This document shows, piece after piece, positions 48,315-57,209 of a stretch of 64,000 nt of DNA. The stretch is from Sphingomonas abietis (lineage in GTDB: Bacteria; Pseudomonadota; Alphaproteobacteria; Sphingomonadales; Sphingomonadaceae), in NCBI RefSeq assembly GCF_027625475.1, contig NZ_CP115174.1:372001-436000 (forward strand). The letters are read 5' to 3'. Numbering within the stretch: the first letter of the stretch is position 1; each line of letters opens with the position of its first letter. The position numbers were made by a program, and so were the translations under genes. The notes beneath the pieces were generated by a model. The model saw only the letters and a program-made list of their open reading frames with translations. It did no database searches and had not been told where the DNA came from.

Positions 48315-48856
48315 ACGCAGGGCGGAACCTGCGCACAGCCCTGATCGCGGGCGCCGTGGCCTGCGCGATGGTCGGCCTGGGGTTCGCCGCGGTGCCGCTC
48401 TATCGCATCTTCTGCCAGCAGACCGGCTTCGGCGGCACCGCCCGCATCGAGGAGGGCGCGAAGGCGCCCGGCGACACCGGCAGGATCGTCACCGTCCGTT
48501 TCGACGCCAACATATCGAACCGGCTGCCCTGGCGGTTCGCGCCCGAGCAGAAGACCCAGCGCGTCGCCATCGGCGCCCGGCAGCTCGCTTTTTTCGACGC
48601 GACCAACCTGTCCGACAGGCCGATCACGGCGGCGGCCGCCTTCAACATCTCGCCCGATCAGAGTGCGGCCTATTTCGTCAAGATCCAGTGTTTCTGCTTC
48701 ACCCAGCAGACGCTCCAGCCCGGCGAGACCCAGCGTATGCCGGTGGTGTTCTATGTCGATCCGGCTTTCCTGAGGGATCGGGACAATGCCGGCGTCACCG
48801 AAATCACGCTGTCCTATACATTCTACCCGGTGGACCAGAAGCCGGCCGAGGGCTAA
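48311..48856 (+). CDS. ctaG: Cytochrome c oxidase assembly protein CtaG (Cox11)
   Basis: A 181-residue protein with an N-terminal membrane anchor (ALIAGAVACAMVGLGFAAVPLYRIFCQQTGFGG) and a periplasmic beta domain. The copper-binding cysteines are in IQCFCFTQQTL. It delivers copper to the CuB site of subunit I. The start is GTG at 48311, overlapping the stop of the preceding small gene. Confidence 0.96.
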   Translation: MNAGRNLRTALIAGAVACAMVGLGFAAVPLYRIFCQQTGFGGTARIEEGAKAPGDTGRIVTVRFDANISNRLPWRFAPEQKTQRVAIGARQLAFFDATNLSDRPITAAAAFNISPDQSAAYFVKIQCFCFTQQTLQPGETQRMPVVFYVDPAFLRDRDNAGVTEITLSYTFYPVDQKPAEG

Positions 48857-48907
48857 GATCGCGGGTGACCATGGGCCGAACGAGCCCGGGCACAGGAGAG
48901 TAGAGCG

Positions 48908-49726
48908 ATGGCGGGTGCGAAGAACCACGACTATCACATCCTGCCGCCGAGCCCCTGGCCGATCCTGTGCGCCTTCTCGGCACTGGCGGTGGCCGCCGGG
49001 CTGATCCTGTTCATGCACGGCCACGCGCTCGGCAACTGGCTTTTGCCGATCGGCTTTGCGGTGCTGATCTACTTCATGTTCAGCTGGTGGGGGGATGTTG
49101 TCAAAGAGGCCCATGCCGGCGATCACACGCCGGTGGTGCAGCTTCACCTGCGCTACGGCATGATCCTGTTCATCGCGTCCGAGGTTATGTTCTTCGTCGG
49201 CTGGTTCTGGGCCTTCTTCGATGCCTCGCTCTTCCCCAAGGCGGTGGAAGCAGTGGGCGGGGTATGGCCGCCGAAGGGAATTGCGCCGCTCGACCCGTTC
49301 CAATTTCCGCTGCTCAACACGCTCATCCTGCTCTGTTCGGGCACCACCGTGACTTGGGCGCACCACGCGCTGATCCATGGCGATCGCAGGGGATTGAAGC
49401 AGGGTCTGTGGTGTACGATCCTGCTGGGCCTGCTGTTCAGCGCGATCCAGGCCTGGGAATATATCCACGCGCCCTTCGCCTTCAAAGGCAATATCTTCGG
49501 CGCGACCTTCTTCATGGCGACCGGATTCCACGGCTTCCACGTGATCGTCGGCACCCTCTTCCTCGCCGTCTGCCAGTATCGCGCCTATCAGGGCGAGTTC
49601 ACCCCGCGCCAGCATTTCGGCTTCGAGGCAGCCGCCTGGTACTGGCATTTCGTCGACGTGGTGTGGCTGTTCCTGTTCCTCTCCATCTATGTCTGGGGCG
49701 GCTGGGGCGCGACCTACGCGGGTTGA
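48908..49726 (+). CDS. coxC: Cytochrome c oxidase subunit III
   Basis: A 272-residue membrane subunit with seven expected helices. Typical segments: HDYHILPPSPWPILCAF, MFSWWGDVVKEA, LRYGMILFIASEVMFFVGWFWAFFDASLFP, HALIHGDRRG, and the C-terminal WYWHFVDVVWLFLFLSIYVWG. GGAG lies upstream of the ATG. It is 51 bases after ctaG. Confidence 0.97.
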   Translation: MAGAKNHDYHILPPSPWPILCAFSALAVAAGLILFMHGHALGNWLLPIGFAVLIYFMFSWWGDVVKEAHAGDHTPVVQLHLRYGMILFIASEVMFFVGWFWAFFDASLFPKAVEAVGGVWPPKGIAPLDPFQFPLLNTLILLCSGTTVTWAHHALIHGDRRGLKQGLWCTILLGLLFSAIQAWEYIHAPFAFKGNIFGATFFMATGFHGFHVIVGTLFLAVCQYRAYQGEFTPRQHFGFEAAAWYWHFVDVVWLFLFLSIYVWGGWGATYAG

Positions 49727-49799
49727 CGCGGATACGGGTGCGGTAGGACGGGCGGCGTCCGCTCTTCGTGTTTGCGGGCCGGAGCGGTATAGCGCGTCG

Positions 49800-50438
49800 A
49801 TGACCGATCCAGCCGCGCCGCCGCCGACGTCAGGGCCCGTGACCCGCCCTGTCCCGATCCTGCCGACCCTGCTGGCCGCGCTGGCAGTCGCGGCGATGAT
49901 CGGGCTGGGCACCTGGCAGCTGCACCGGTTGCAGTGGAAGCAGGGGCTGCTCGTCCGCTATGCCGCCGCCATGCACCGGCCGCCGATCGCCTTTCCGCGC
50001 GATCCGACCGATCAGTCGCTGCTGTTCCGTCGATCCGAGGCCTTCTGCCTCGAACCGGTCGGCTGGCGGGCGAGTGCGGGGCGCAACGCGGAGGGGCAGG
50101 CCGGCTGGCGGCATGTCGCCGATTGCCGCACCGGCGCCGAAGGGCCGGGCATTGCGGTCGACATGGGATGGTCCGAGCAATCCGATCCGCCGGGCTGGAA
50201 GGGGGGGGAGGTGAAGGGCATGATCGGCCCCGATCATGACGGCCAGATCCTGCTGGTGTCGGACACGGCCGCGCCCGGCCTCATGCCGAGCCAGCCACCC
50301 AGCCTCGCGGACATTCCCAATAATCATTTCGCGTATGCGGTGCAGTGGTTCATCTTCGCCGCGCTGGCGGTGGGGATCTACATCATCGCGCTGGTGCGGC
50401 GGCGCCCCGTGCCGCCGGTGCCGCCGTCGCTCGGCTGA
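49800..50438 (+). CDS. SURF1 family oxidase assembly protein
   Basis: A 212-residue protein with two terminal membrane helices, LAALAVAAMIGLGTWQLHRLQWK near the N terminus and WFIFAALAVGIYIIALVRRR at the C terminus, bracketing a periplasmic domain; that is the SURF1 pattern (GTWQLxRxxWK, NNHxxYAxQWFxFA). It helps insert heme a into subunit I. It is 73 bases after coxC; the DUF983 gene often found between them in this group is absent. The stop codon lies in a short tandem-repeat tract. Confidence 0.93.
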   Translation: MTDPAAPPPTSGPVTRPVPILPTLLAALAVAAMIGLGTWQLHRLQWKQGLLVRYAAAMHRPPIAFPRDPTDQSLLFRRSEAFCLEPVGWRASAGRNAEGQAGWRHVADCRTGAEGPGIAVDMGWSEQSDPPGWKGGEVKGMIGPDHDGQILLVSDTAAPGLMPSQPPSLADIPNNHFAYAVQWFIFAALAVGIYIIALVRRRPVPPVPPSLG

Positions 50439-50488
50439 CGGGGCAGTCGGCTGACGGGGACGGCTGGCTGACGGGTCGGTTGGCTGGC
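50431..50488. repeat. Degenerate tandem repeat at the surf1 3' end
   Basis: Three and a half imperfect units of about 16-18 bases built on TCGGCTGACGGGG (starts near 50431, 50447, 50465 and 50481). The first unit contains the surf1 stop codon. Likely replication-slippage expansion; no function is evident. Confidence 0.65.
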
Positions 50489-50510
50489 GCGGCGCGACGG
50501 TTCGGTGGGA

Positions 50511-50720
50511 TCAGGCGCGGGGCTGTTGATCCTGCGCGGCGGCGATGCGCAGCCGCTGTTCCAGCTGCCGTGCCTTCAGCGCGCGCAGTTCGGTGCGGTA
50601 GTAGAAAGCCAGCTCGGCATGGATGCGGCGCTTCTCCAGCGTCGCGCCGGTGCGGGCGCGTTCATCCTCGGCGGCGATCTGCTGGCGCAGATAATCGAGC
50701 TGGCTGTGTCGGAACATCAT
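50511..50720 (-). CDS. Small coiled-coil hypothetical protein
   Basis: A 69-residue, highly charged helical protein (HSQLDYLRQQIAAEDERARTGATLEKRRIHAELAFYYRTELRALKARQLEQRLRIAAA). There is no membrane segment or signal. A strong GGAGG ribosome-binding site lies seven bases before the ATG at 50720, and the composition is clearly protein-like, so I consider it real. It is divergent from thrC (159-base gap) and convergent with surf1. I do not recognise a family. Confidence 0.65.
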   Translation of the reverse strand: MMFRHSQLDYLRQQIAAEDERARTGATLEKRRIHAELAFYYRTELRALKARQLEQRLRIAAAQDQQPRA

Positions 50721-50879
50721 CGGGCGCCTCCGTCTTCGAAACGCCCAATGCACCCGGAATTTTGGTGCGGAATGTCTCTGGCATGTCCCCCGAATGTCGC
50801 GATGTGTCGCAGCGGCAGGCAGGCCCGCCCGCCTGTTCGCTTGCCCGCGGGGCGCCCGCCGTCTAAGCCGCGCGGCCAT

Positions 50880-52277
50880 ATGCGCTATATCAGCACCCGT
50901 GGGCAGGCCGACACGCTCGGCTTCCAAGCCGCCACCCTCGCCGGGCTCGCCTCCGATGGCGGTCTCTACGTGCCCGAAGCCTGGCCGACGCTGACCATGG
51001 CCGAGATCGAGGCGCTGGCCGGCCTCTCTTATGCCGAGACGGCGGTGCATATCCTGAAGCCGTTCGTCGGCGATGCGCTGGACGAGGCCGATCTGCGTGC
51101 CTTGTGCGAGGCGGCCTATGGTCGCTTCAGCCATGCGGCGGTGACGCCTTTGGTGCAGCTCGATCACCGGCATTTTCTGCTCGAGCTGTTCCACGGCCCG
51201 ACGCTGGCGTTCAAGGATGTCGCGCTCCAGATGCTCGGGCTGTTGTTCGAGCGCTTCCTGTCGAAGGGCGACCAGCATCTCACCATCGTCGGCGCGACGT
51301 CCGGCGACACCGGATCGGCGGCGATCGAGGCGGTGGCGAACCGCGCCCATATCGACATCTTCATGCTCCACCCGAAGGGCCGCGTGTCCGACGTCCAGCG
51401 CCGCCAGATGACGACGGTGCTGGCGCCCAACGTCCACAATATCGCGATCGAGGGCGATTTCGACGAGGCCCAGGCGCTGGTCAAGCGCATGTTCGGCGAC
51501 CGGGATTTCGCCGGGCGCTTCCAGCTATCGGCGGTCAATTCGATCAACTGGGCGCGGCTCGCGGCGCAGATCGTCTATTATTTCTATGCCGCCGTCCGCC
51601 TCGGCGCGCCGCATCGCTCGGTCGCCTTCTCGGTGCCGACCGGCAATTTCGGCGACGTGTTCGCCGGCTATGTCGCCAAGCAGATGGGGCTGCCGATCGA
51701 GCGGCTGATCGTCGCGACCAACGTCAACGACATCTTGCATCGCGCCCTTTCGGCGGGCGACTATTCCACCGGCACCGTGACCCCGACGCACACGCCCTCG
51801 ATGGACATCCAGGTCAGCTCCAATTTCGAGCGGCTGCTGTTCGATCTTCACGGCCGCGACGCCGGCGCGCTCGAGGCCGCCATGCGGGGTTTCGAAGGCG
51901 ATCGGCGGATGAGTCTGCCGCAGGCGTTGCGCACTCGTGCCGCCGCCGATTTCGCCAGTGCCCGCGTCGATCATGCCGGCATGGTCGACGCGATGCGCTG
52001 GGCCCACGCCTCGGGCCAGGTGATCGATCCGCACACCGCGATCGGCCTCGCCGCAGCGCGCGCGAGCGATCTGCCGGCCGACGTGCCGGTGGTGACGCTG
52101 GCGACGGCGCACCCCGCCAAGTTCGGCGACGCGGTGGAGGCGGCGATCGGCGTGCGCGCGCCGCTGCCCGAGCGCATCGCCGGCCTCATGGAGAAGGAGG
52201 AGCGCTGCGCCGTGCTCCCCGCCACCTTCGAGGCGATCACCGGCTATGTTGCCGAGCGCGCGAGGCCTCGCGCATGA
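50880..52277 (+). CDS. thrC: Threonine synthase
   Basis: A 465-residue PLP enzyme that converts O-phosphohomoserine to threonine. N-terminal MRYISTRG and GGLYVPEAWP are typical of the long bacterial class; PLP binds Lys112 in HGPTLAFKDVALQMLG. GATSGDTGSAAIEA and FSVPTGNFGDVFAGYVAKQMGLP are the cofactor-phosphate and substrate loops. The ATG at 50880 gives the family start. Coupled to the M16 peptidase by an ATGA overlap, a pairing common in sphingomonads. Confidence 0.96.
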   Translation: MRYISTRGQADTLGFQAATLAGLASDGGLYVPEAWPTLTMAEIEALAGLSYAETAVHILKPFVGDALDEADLRALCEAAYGRFSHAAVTPLVQLDHRHFLLELFHGPTLAFKDVALQMLGLLFERFLSKGDQHLTIVGATSGDTGSAAIEAVANRAHIDIFMLHPKGRVSDVQRRQMTTVLAPNVHNIAIEGDFDEAQALVKRMFGDRDFAGRFQLSAVNSINWARLAAQIVYYFYAAVRLGAPHRSVAFSVPTGNFGDVFAGYVAKQMGLPIERLIVATNVNDILHRALSAGDYSTGTVTPTHTPSMDIQVSSNFERLLFDLHGRDAGALEAAMRGFEGDRRMSLPQALRTRAAADFASARVDHAGMVDAMRWAHASGQVIDPHTAIGLAAARASDLPADVPVVTLATAHPAKFGDAVEAAIGVRAPLPERIAGLMEKEERCAVLPATFEAITGYVAERARPRA

Positions 52278-53503
52278 ACCCCCGTCTCCACCGCCTCGCC
52301 AACGGCCTGACCGTCGCGATCGATCCCATGGACGGCGTCGAGACGCTCGCGGTCGGCCTCTATGCCGATGTCGGCAGCCGCTCGGAGGCGGCGCATCTCA
52401 CCGGGCTTGCCCACATGGTCGAGCATATGGTGTTCAAAGGCGCGGGGGACCGTGGCGCGCGCGCGATCGCCGAGGCGGCCGAGGATGTCGGCGGCCAGCT
52501 CAACGCCTGGACCTCGCGCGACACCACCGTGTTCCACGCCCGCCTGCTGCCGAACGACCTCGCGCTCGGTGTCGACCTGATCGCCGACCTGATCCGCGCC
52601 CCGCATTTTGCCGCCGACGAGCTGGAGCGCGAGAAGCAGGTCGTGCTGGCCGAGCTGGGCGAATCGCGGGATGCGCCGGACGACATCATCTTCGATCATC
52701 TCGCCGCCGCTTCCTATCCGGGCCAGACCTATGGCCGCCCGGTGCTGGGCGACGAGCAGACGATCGCCGCCATCGACGTCGCCGCGCTGCGCCGCTGGCT
52801 GGAGGAGCAATATCGGCCGCAGGGCCTCGTCCTTGCCGCCGCCGGCAAGGTCGACGAGGATGCACTGCTGAAGCTGGCGGAGGCCCGCTTCGGTGATCTC
52901 GCCGCCGGTGCGCCGCCCGCCTTCGATCCGGCGCGCTTCGGATCGGGCGTCGTCACCGATGCTCGGCGTTTCGATCAGGTCCATGTCGCCTTCGCCCATC
53001 CCGGTGTCGATCAGCGCCACGGTGACGCCTATGCGCTCAACCTGTTCGCCAGCGCGGCCGGCGGCGGCATGTCGTCGCGGCTGTTCCAGGAGGTGCGCGA
53101 GGAGCGTGGCCTGGCCTATTCGGTCTATGCGTGGAGCTCGGCGGCGGCCGATACCGGCCAACTCGGCGTCTATTGCGCGGCGGCCAAGGCCGATGCGCCG
53201 CGCGCCTTCGCGCTCTCCCGCGAGGTGCTCGCCCGCACCGCCGAGGAACTGACCGAGGCCGAGCTTGCCCGCGCCAAGGCCCAGGCCAAGGCCGGGCTGC
53301 TGATGGGCCTCGAATCGGTGCAGGCGCGCTGCGATCATCTCGCCCGCCAGATCCAGGTCCATGGCCGCGCCGTGCCGGTGGCGGAGACGGTCGCGCAGAT
53401 CGATGGTGTGGACCTCGCCCATGCCCGCCGCGCCGGCGCCGAGGCGATCGGCGGCGGCATCGCCACCGCCAGCGTCGGCGGCAAGCTCGCGCGGGTCGCG
53501 TAA
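52274..53503 (+). CDS. M16 family zinc peptidase (processing-peptidase-like)
   Basis: A 409-residue peptidase of the pitrilysin family. The inverted zinc motif HxxEH is His47-Glu50-His51 (GLAHMVEHMVFKG), with the distal Glu in the EAAEDVGGQLNAWTSRDTT region downstream. The second domain carries the GGGMSSRLFQEVREERGLAYSVYAW substrate-binding segment. It resembles the single-chain relatives of mitochondrial processing peptidase, probably cytoplasmic as no signal peptide is seen. It overlaps thrC by four bases. Confidence 0.93.
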   Translation: MNPRLHRLANGLTVAIDPMDGVETLAVGLYADVGSRSEAAHLTGLAHMVEHMVFKGAGDRGARAIAEAAEDVGGQLNAWTSRDTTVFHARLLPNDLALGVDLIADLIRAPHFAADELEREKQVVLAELGESRDAPDDIIFDHLAAASYPGQTYGRPVLGDEQTIAAIDVAALRRWLEEQYRPQGLVLAAAGKVDEDALLKLAEARFGDLAAGAPPAFDPARFGSGVVTDARRFDQVHVAFAHPGVDQRHGDAYALNLFASAAGGGMSSRLFQEVREERGLAYSVYAWSSAAADTGQLGVYCAAAKADAPRAFALSREVLARTAEELTEAELARAKAQAKAGLLMGLESVQARCDHLARQIQVHGRAVPVAETVAQIDGVDLAHARRAGAEAIGGGIATASVGGKLARVA

Positions 53504-53514
53504 GGGGTTTTGGC

Positions 53515-54381
53515 GTGAAGCTCGAAACGCTCATCACCGAGCCATGGCCCGATTACGGGCTGGTCGATTCGGGGCATGGCCGCAAGCTGGAGCGCTACGG
53601 CCGCTTCCGCTTCGTCCGGCCGGAGCCGCAGGCGATGTGGGCGCCGGCCGCAGACGACTGGAAGCATGACGGCGAGTTCGTCGGCGCGTCCGACGAGGAG
53701 GGCGGTGGCCGCTGGAACCTCGATCGGCGGGTGCCGAGGGATTGGCCGCTCGGCTGGCAGGACGTGAAGTTCCACGCCGCCAACACGCCGTTCCGCCACC
53801 TCCAATTCTTCCCCGACATGGCCCCGCAATGGGCGTGGATGCGCGATCGCGTGGCAGACGGCGACGAGGTGATGAACCTGTTCGGCTATACCGGCGTCGG
53901 CAGCCTCGCGCTGGCAGCCAGGGGCGCCAAGGTCACCCATGTCGATGCGTCGAAGAAGTCGGTCGAGCAGGGCAAGGCCAATGCGGTGCTGGCTGGTATG
54001 GCCGACAGGCCGATCCGCTGGATGATCGACGATGCCGTCAAGTTCACCGCGCGCGAGGTGCGGCGCGAGCGGCGCTATGCCGGGATCATGCTCGATCCGC
54101 CCAAGTTCGGGCGTGGCCCGACCGGCGAGGTCTGGCGGCTCGAGGAGGGATTGCCCGGCCTGATTGCCGATGCTGTGAAGCTGCTCGGCCCGGAATCGAA
54201 ATTCCTCGTCCTCACCGTCTATGCGGTGCGGATGTCGGCGCTCGCCATCGCCGAGCTGCTGCGGCAGGCGACCGCGCATCTCGGCGGCACGGTCGAGGCC
54301 GGCGAGATGGCGGTGCGCGAAGAGGCCCGCGGCCTGCTGCTCCCCACCGCCATCTTCGCCCGCTGGTCAGGCGATCAGTAG
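53515..54381 (+). CDS. Class I SAM-dependent methyltransferase, RlmI/RlmK-like
   Basis: A 288-residue methyltransferase. The SAM-binding motif is VMNLFGYTGVGSLALAARGAKVTHVDASKKSVEQGKANA, and IMLDPPKFGRG is the DPPK catalytic signature of the RNA 5-methylcytosine/guanosine methyltransferase group. FRHLQFFPDMAPQWAWM precedes the SAM fold. Probable target is rRNA, not proven. The start is GTG at 53515 with AAGGGG upstream; no ATG exists before the conserved region. Its 3' end overlaps the convergent cupredoxin gene by seven bases. Confidence 0.88.
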   Translation: MKLETLITEPWPDYGLVDSGHGRKLERYGRFRFVRPEPQAMWAPAADDWKHDGEFVGASDEEGGGRWNLDRRVPRDWPLGWQDVKFHAANTPFRHLQFFPDMAPQWAWMRDRVADGDEVMNLFGYTGVGSLALAARGAKVTHVDASKKSVEQGKANAVLAGMADRPIRWMIDDAVKFTAREVRRERRYAGIMLDPPKFGRGPTGEVWRLEEGLPGLIADAVKLLGPESKFLVLTVYAVRMSALAIAELLRQATAHLGGTVEAGEMAVREEARGLLLPTAIFARWSGDQ

Positions 54382-54779
54382 ACCAGCACCTGCGCGGTCA
54401 TGTTGGAGACGACGTCGATCGCCTTGCTCGACTTGGCATCATAGGGCGCCGGGCGCATCGGCGTCAGGATCAGCGAGTTGCTGCCGTGCGGCGGCACGTT
54501 CAGCCGGCCGTCGCGGAGCTTCCATCCTTCCTGCCTGGTGATCTGCGAGCCGTTGAGCAGGCCGGGTGCGAAGAAATCATGCGTCGTCTTGTCGCGGTTC
54601 ACGAAGCGCAGCCGGTAGGTCTGGCCCGCCTTGAGCCGGATCACCTGCGGGTGGAAACCGCGATCGGCCATTTCCACGGTGACGGTGGTGATGGGGGCCG
54701 GGCGGACCACCGGGGCGGCGCCGGCCACGACGGGAACGGCCGCCAGCGTCATCGAAAGAGCAAGCGCGATTCTCTTCAT
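54375..54779 (-). CDS. Exported cupredoxin-like protein lacking cysteine
   Basis: A 134-residue periplasmic protein with a signal peptide (MKRIALALSMTLAAVPVVAGAA). The fold looks like a cupredoxin (TVTVEMADRGFHPQVIRLKAGQTYRLRFVNRDKTTHDFFAPGL). The usual cysteine ligand of a type 1 copper site is missing: there is no cysteine in the protein at all. Histidines are at FHP, THD and PPHG. It may bind copper differently or have lost it. GAGGAG precedes the ATG. It is 14 bases after ccmB, so it may be part of the same transcript. Confidence 0.78.
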   Translation of the reverse strand: MKRIALALSMTLAAVPVVAGAAPVVRPAPITTVTVEMADRGFHPQVIRLKAGQTYRLRFVNRDKTTHDFFAPGLLNGSQITRQEGWKLRDGRLNVPPHGSNSLILTPMRPAPYDAKSSKAIDVVSNMTAQVLVY

Positions 54780-54793
54780 ACCAAGTCTCCTCT

Positions 54794-55429
54794 TCAATCT
54801 CTGAGCGCGGTCAACGCCGCACCCGCGGCAAAGGGTGCGCCTGCGGTCAGCAGCAGCGCGGTGGCACCGAGCAGCTTGAAGGCCTGGCCGCCGTCAGCCG
54901 CCAAGGCACCGGCGCCGAAGATGAGCAGCGGCACCGCGAGTGGCAAGAGCATGAGCCCCGCCAATGCCCCGGCACCGCGCAGGCCGGCGGTCAACGCCGC
55001 GACCGTCACGCCGAGCGCGGCGAGCGCGGGCGTGCCGATCGCGAGCCCCGCCTCCAGCCGGCCGAGCGTCGGTGCGTCGAGCCCGAGCAGCGCCGCGCCG
55101 GGCAGTGCCGCGATCATCAGCGGCGGGCCGAAGCTCAGCCAGTGCGCGACGATCTTGGCGAGAGCGATGGCCTCGTCGGAGATGCCGCGCGCCGCGTACT
55201 GATCGAGGATGCCGGCGTCCGCATCGGGGGCGACCAGCCGCTCGATCGGCAGCAGCGCGGCCAGCAGCGCCGCCAGCCACAGCATCCCGCCGCCGGCCTT
55301 GGCCAGCAGCCGGGCATCGGGGCCGACCGCGAACGGAAACAGCGTCGCCGCGATCAGGAAGAAGGCCACCGGAAGCCCGGCGGCGCGCAATCCCCGCATG
55401 GCATCGCGCGCGATGAGGTGCGCAATCAT
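54794..55429 (-). CDS. ccmB: Heme exporter protein CcmB
   Basis: A 211-residue membrane protein with six hydrophobic segments and the CcmB signature around ERLVAPDADAGILDQYAARGISDEAIALAKIVAHWLSFGPPLMIAALPGAALLG. With CcmA it forms the ABC unit of the cytochrome c maturation system, which releases holo-CcmE. Coupled to ccmA by an ATGA overlap. The other ccm genes are not in the window. Confidence 0.95.
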   Translation of the reverse strand: MIAHLIARDAMRGLRAAGLPVAFFLIAATLFPFAVGPDARLLAKAGGGMLWLAALLAALLPIERLVAPDADAGILDQYAARGISDEAIALAKIVAHWLSFGPPLMIAALPGAALLGLDAPTLGRLEAGLAIGTPALAALGVTVAALTAGLRGAGALAGLMLLPLAVPLLIFGAGALAADGGQAFKLLGATALLLTAGAPFAAGAALTALRD

Positions 55430-55998
55430 GCCGGCAGGCCATCGAGCGAGAGCTTGGCCGCACCGTCGATCGGAAGCGGCAGGTGAGTCGCGACGATCGC
55501 GGCGCCGCTCTTGGCACGATGGCCGTCAATGGCCATGGCGAGACGCGCCACGCCCTCGGTGTCGAGGCCGTTGGCGGGCTCGTCCAGCACCCAGAGCGAT
55601 GCGCCCGACGCGATGGTGCGCGCGATCGCGGCGCGACGGCGCTGGCCGGTGGAGAGATAGCGAACCGGCACGGGGGCGAGATGCGCGATGCCCATCTTGT
55701 CCATCGCAGGCTCCGGCACGCCGCCGTCGAGCCGCGCCCAGAAGCGCAGCGCCTCGATCAGCGGGCGATCGCCGTCGAGCGCGGTGGCCTCGCCGAGCCA
55801 GGCCGCCTGGCCCACTCGTTCGATCCGGCCGGCGGACGGGCGCAGCAGGCCGGCGACGATGCGCAGCAGGCTCGATTTGCCGACGCCGTTGGGGCCGGTG
55901 ACGACGAGTGCTTCGCCGGCATCGAGCGCCAGCGACATTCTCTCGAACAGCAGTCGTGGCCCGCGCAGGCAGGCGATGTCGGTCAGCGTCACGATCAT
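55426..55998 (-). CDS. ccmA: Heme ABC exporter ATP-binding protein CcmA
   Basis: A 190-residue ABC ATPase: Walker A GPNGVGKSS, ABC signature LSTGQRRRAAIARTIASG, Walker B LWVLDEPANGLD, and the H-loop VATHLPLP. The short length is normal for CcmA. Its start overlaps the upstream zincin gene (ATGA) and its stop overlaps ccmB (ATGA), giving a tight three-gene chain. Confidence 0.94.
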   Translation of the reverse strand: MIVTLTDIACLRGPRLLFERMSLALDAGEALVVTGPNGVGKSSLLRIVAGLLRPSAGRIERVGQAAWLGEATALDGDRPLIEALRFWARLDGGVPEPAMDKMGIAHLAPVPVRYLSTGQRRRAAIARTIASGASLWVLDEPANGLDTEGVARLAMAIDGHRAKSGAAIVATHLPLPIDGAAKLSLDGLPA

Positions 55999-56405
55999 TC
56001 GGCGGCGGCTTCCAGGGCGTGCATGTCGGCGTCCGACAGGCCGAAATGATGGCCGACCTCGTGGATCAGCACATGCGCGACCAACGTTTCCAGCGTCACC
56101 TCGCCCTCCGCCCATTCGTCGAGGATCGCGCGTCGGTAGAGGTGGATCATGTCGGGCATCGTCGCGGTGTCGTCCACGCTCTTCATGCCGAGCGGGCGAC
56201 CGCTGTAGAGACCGGACAGCGCGAAGGGATCGTCTATTCCCATCTCGTCGAGCGTGGCGTCGTCGGCATATTCCTCGACGCGCAGCACGACATTGTCGAG
56301 ATGGGTGCGAAAGGCCTTGGGGAGGCGGGCCAGCGCGGCACGGGCCATGGCCTCGATCGCATCGGCTTTGGGGGCGTGGCCCCAAGGGGTTTGACGAGCG
56401 TTCAT
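55995..56405 (-). CDS. Small zincin metallopeptidase-like protein (DUF1025 type)
   Basis: A 136-residue protein with the zinc-binding HEVGHHFGLSD motif near the C terminus and a DPFALSGLYSGRPLG segment, both typical of the minimal zincin family (PF06262, Zincin_1). No signal peptide is present, so it is probably cytoplasmic. Proteolytic activity of this family is not well established. It is translationally coupled to ccmA. The open frame extends far upstream, but the ATG at 56405 gives the family length. Confidence 0.88.
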   Translation of the reverse strand: MNARQTPWGHAPKADAIEAMARAALARLPKAFRTHLDNVVLRVEEYADDATLDEMGIDDPFALSGLYSGRPLGMKSVDDTATMPDMIHLYRRAILDEWAEGEVTLETLVAHVLIHEVGHHFGLSDADMHALEAAAE

Positions 56406-56453
56406 GCAAGCTGACAGTAGAAGAGGCGGCGATCCGGCGCCAGCGGAGGCGAG

Positions 56454-57209
56454 ATGGACGATTGCGGCCCCGAGGTGCGGTTCGAGACCGTCTCGAAATC
56501 CTATGGCGCGCCGGCGGTCGATGCGGTGGACTGCACGATCGCGGGCGGCAGCTTCGTGGCGCTGGTCGGCGGATCGGGCGCGGGCAAGTCGACGCTGCTG
56601 CGGATGGTCAACCGGCTGGTCGAGCCCGACGCCGGGCGCATCCGGGTGGATGGCCGCGATGTCGCGGATGGGCCGGCGCCGTGGCTGCGCCGGCGGATCG
56701 GCTATGTCTTCCAGTCGATCGGGCTGATGCCGCACATGTCGGTCGCCGAGAATATCGCGCTGGTGCCGCGCATTGCCGGCACAGCGTCGCCCGATGCTCC
56801 CGCGCTGCTGAAGATGGTCGATCTCCCCGCCGACTATGCCTCGCGCCGGCCGGACGCGCTGTCGGGCGGGCAGCGCCAGCGGGTCGGTGTCGCGCGTGCC
56901 CTGGCGACGGGGGCGAAGCTGATGCTGCTCGACGAGCCCTTCGGCGCGCTCGATCCGGTGACCCGTGATGCGATCGGGCAACGCTATCGCGCGCTCCACC
57001 AACGGCTCGGCCTTACCAGCATCATGGTGACGCATGACATGGCGGAAGCGCTGTTGCTGGCGGATCGGGTGATCGTGATGGCGAAGGGCCGGATCGTCGG
57101 CGATGCGACACCGGCCGAGATGCTGGCGGGCCAGGCCGGCGCCGAGGCGGATGCGCTGGTCGCGGTGCCCGCCCGGCAGGCCGAAGCGATCGCGGCGCTG
57201 CGGGGATGA
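56454..57209 (+). CDS. Osmoprotectant/glycine betaine ABC transporter, ATP-binding subunit
   Basis: A 251-residue ABC ATPase: Walker A GGSGAGKST, Q-loop FQSIGLMPHMSVAENI, signature LSGGQRQRVGVARAL, Walker B LMLLDEPFGALDPVTRD, H-loop MVTHDMAEALLLADRV. It closely follows the OpuCA/OsmV pattern. The CBS domains found at the C terminus of many OpuCA proteins are absent. Its stop overlaps the start of the fused permease-binding protein gene. Confidence 0.9.
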   Translation: MDDCGPEVRFETVSKSYGAPAVDAVDCTIAGGSFVALVGGSGAGKSTLLRMVNRLVEPDAGRIRVDGRDVADGPAPWLRRRIGYVFQSIGLMPHMSVAENIALVPRIAGTASPDAPALLKMVDLPADYASRRPDALSGGQRQRVGVARALATGAKLMLLDEPFGALDPVTRDAIGQRYRALHQRLGLTSIMVTHDMAEALLLADRVIVMAKGRIVGDATPAEMLAGQAGAEADALVAVPARQAEAIAALRG

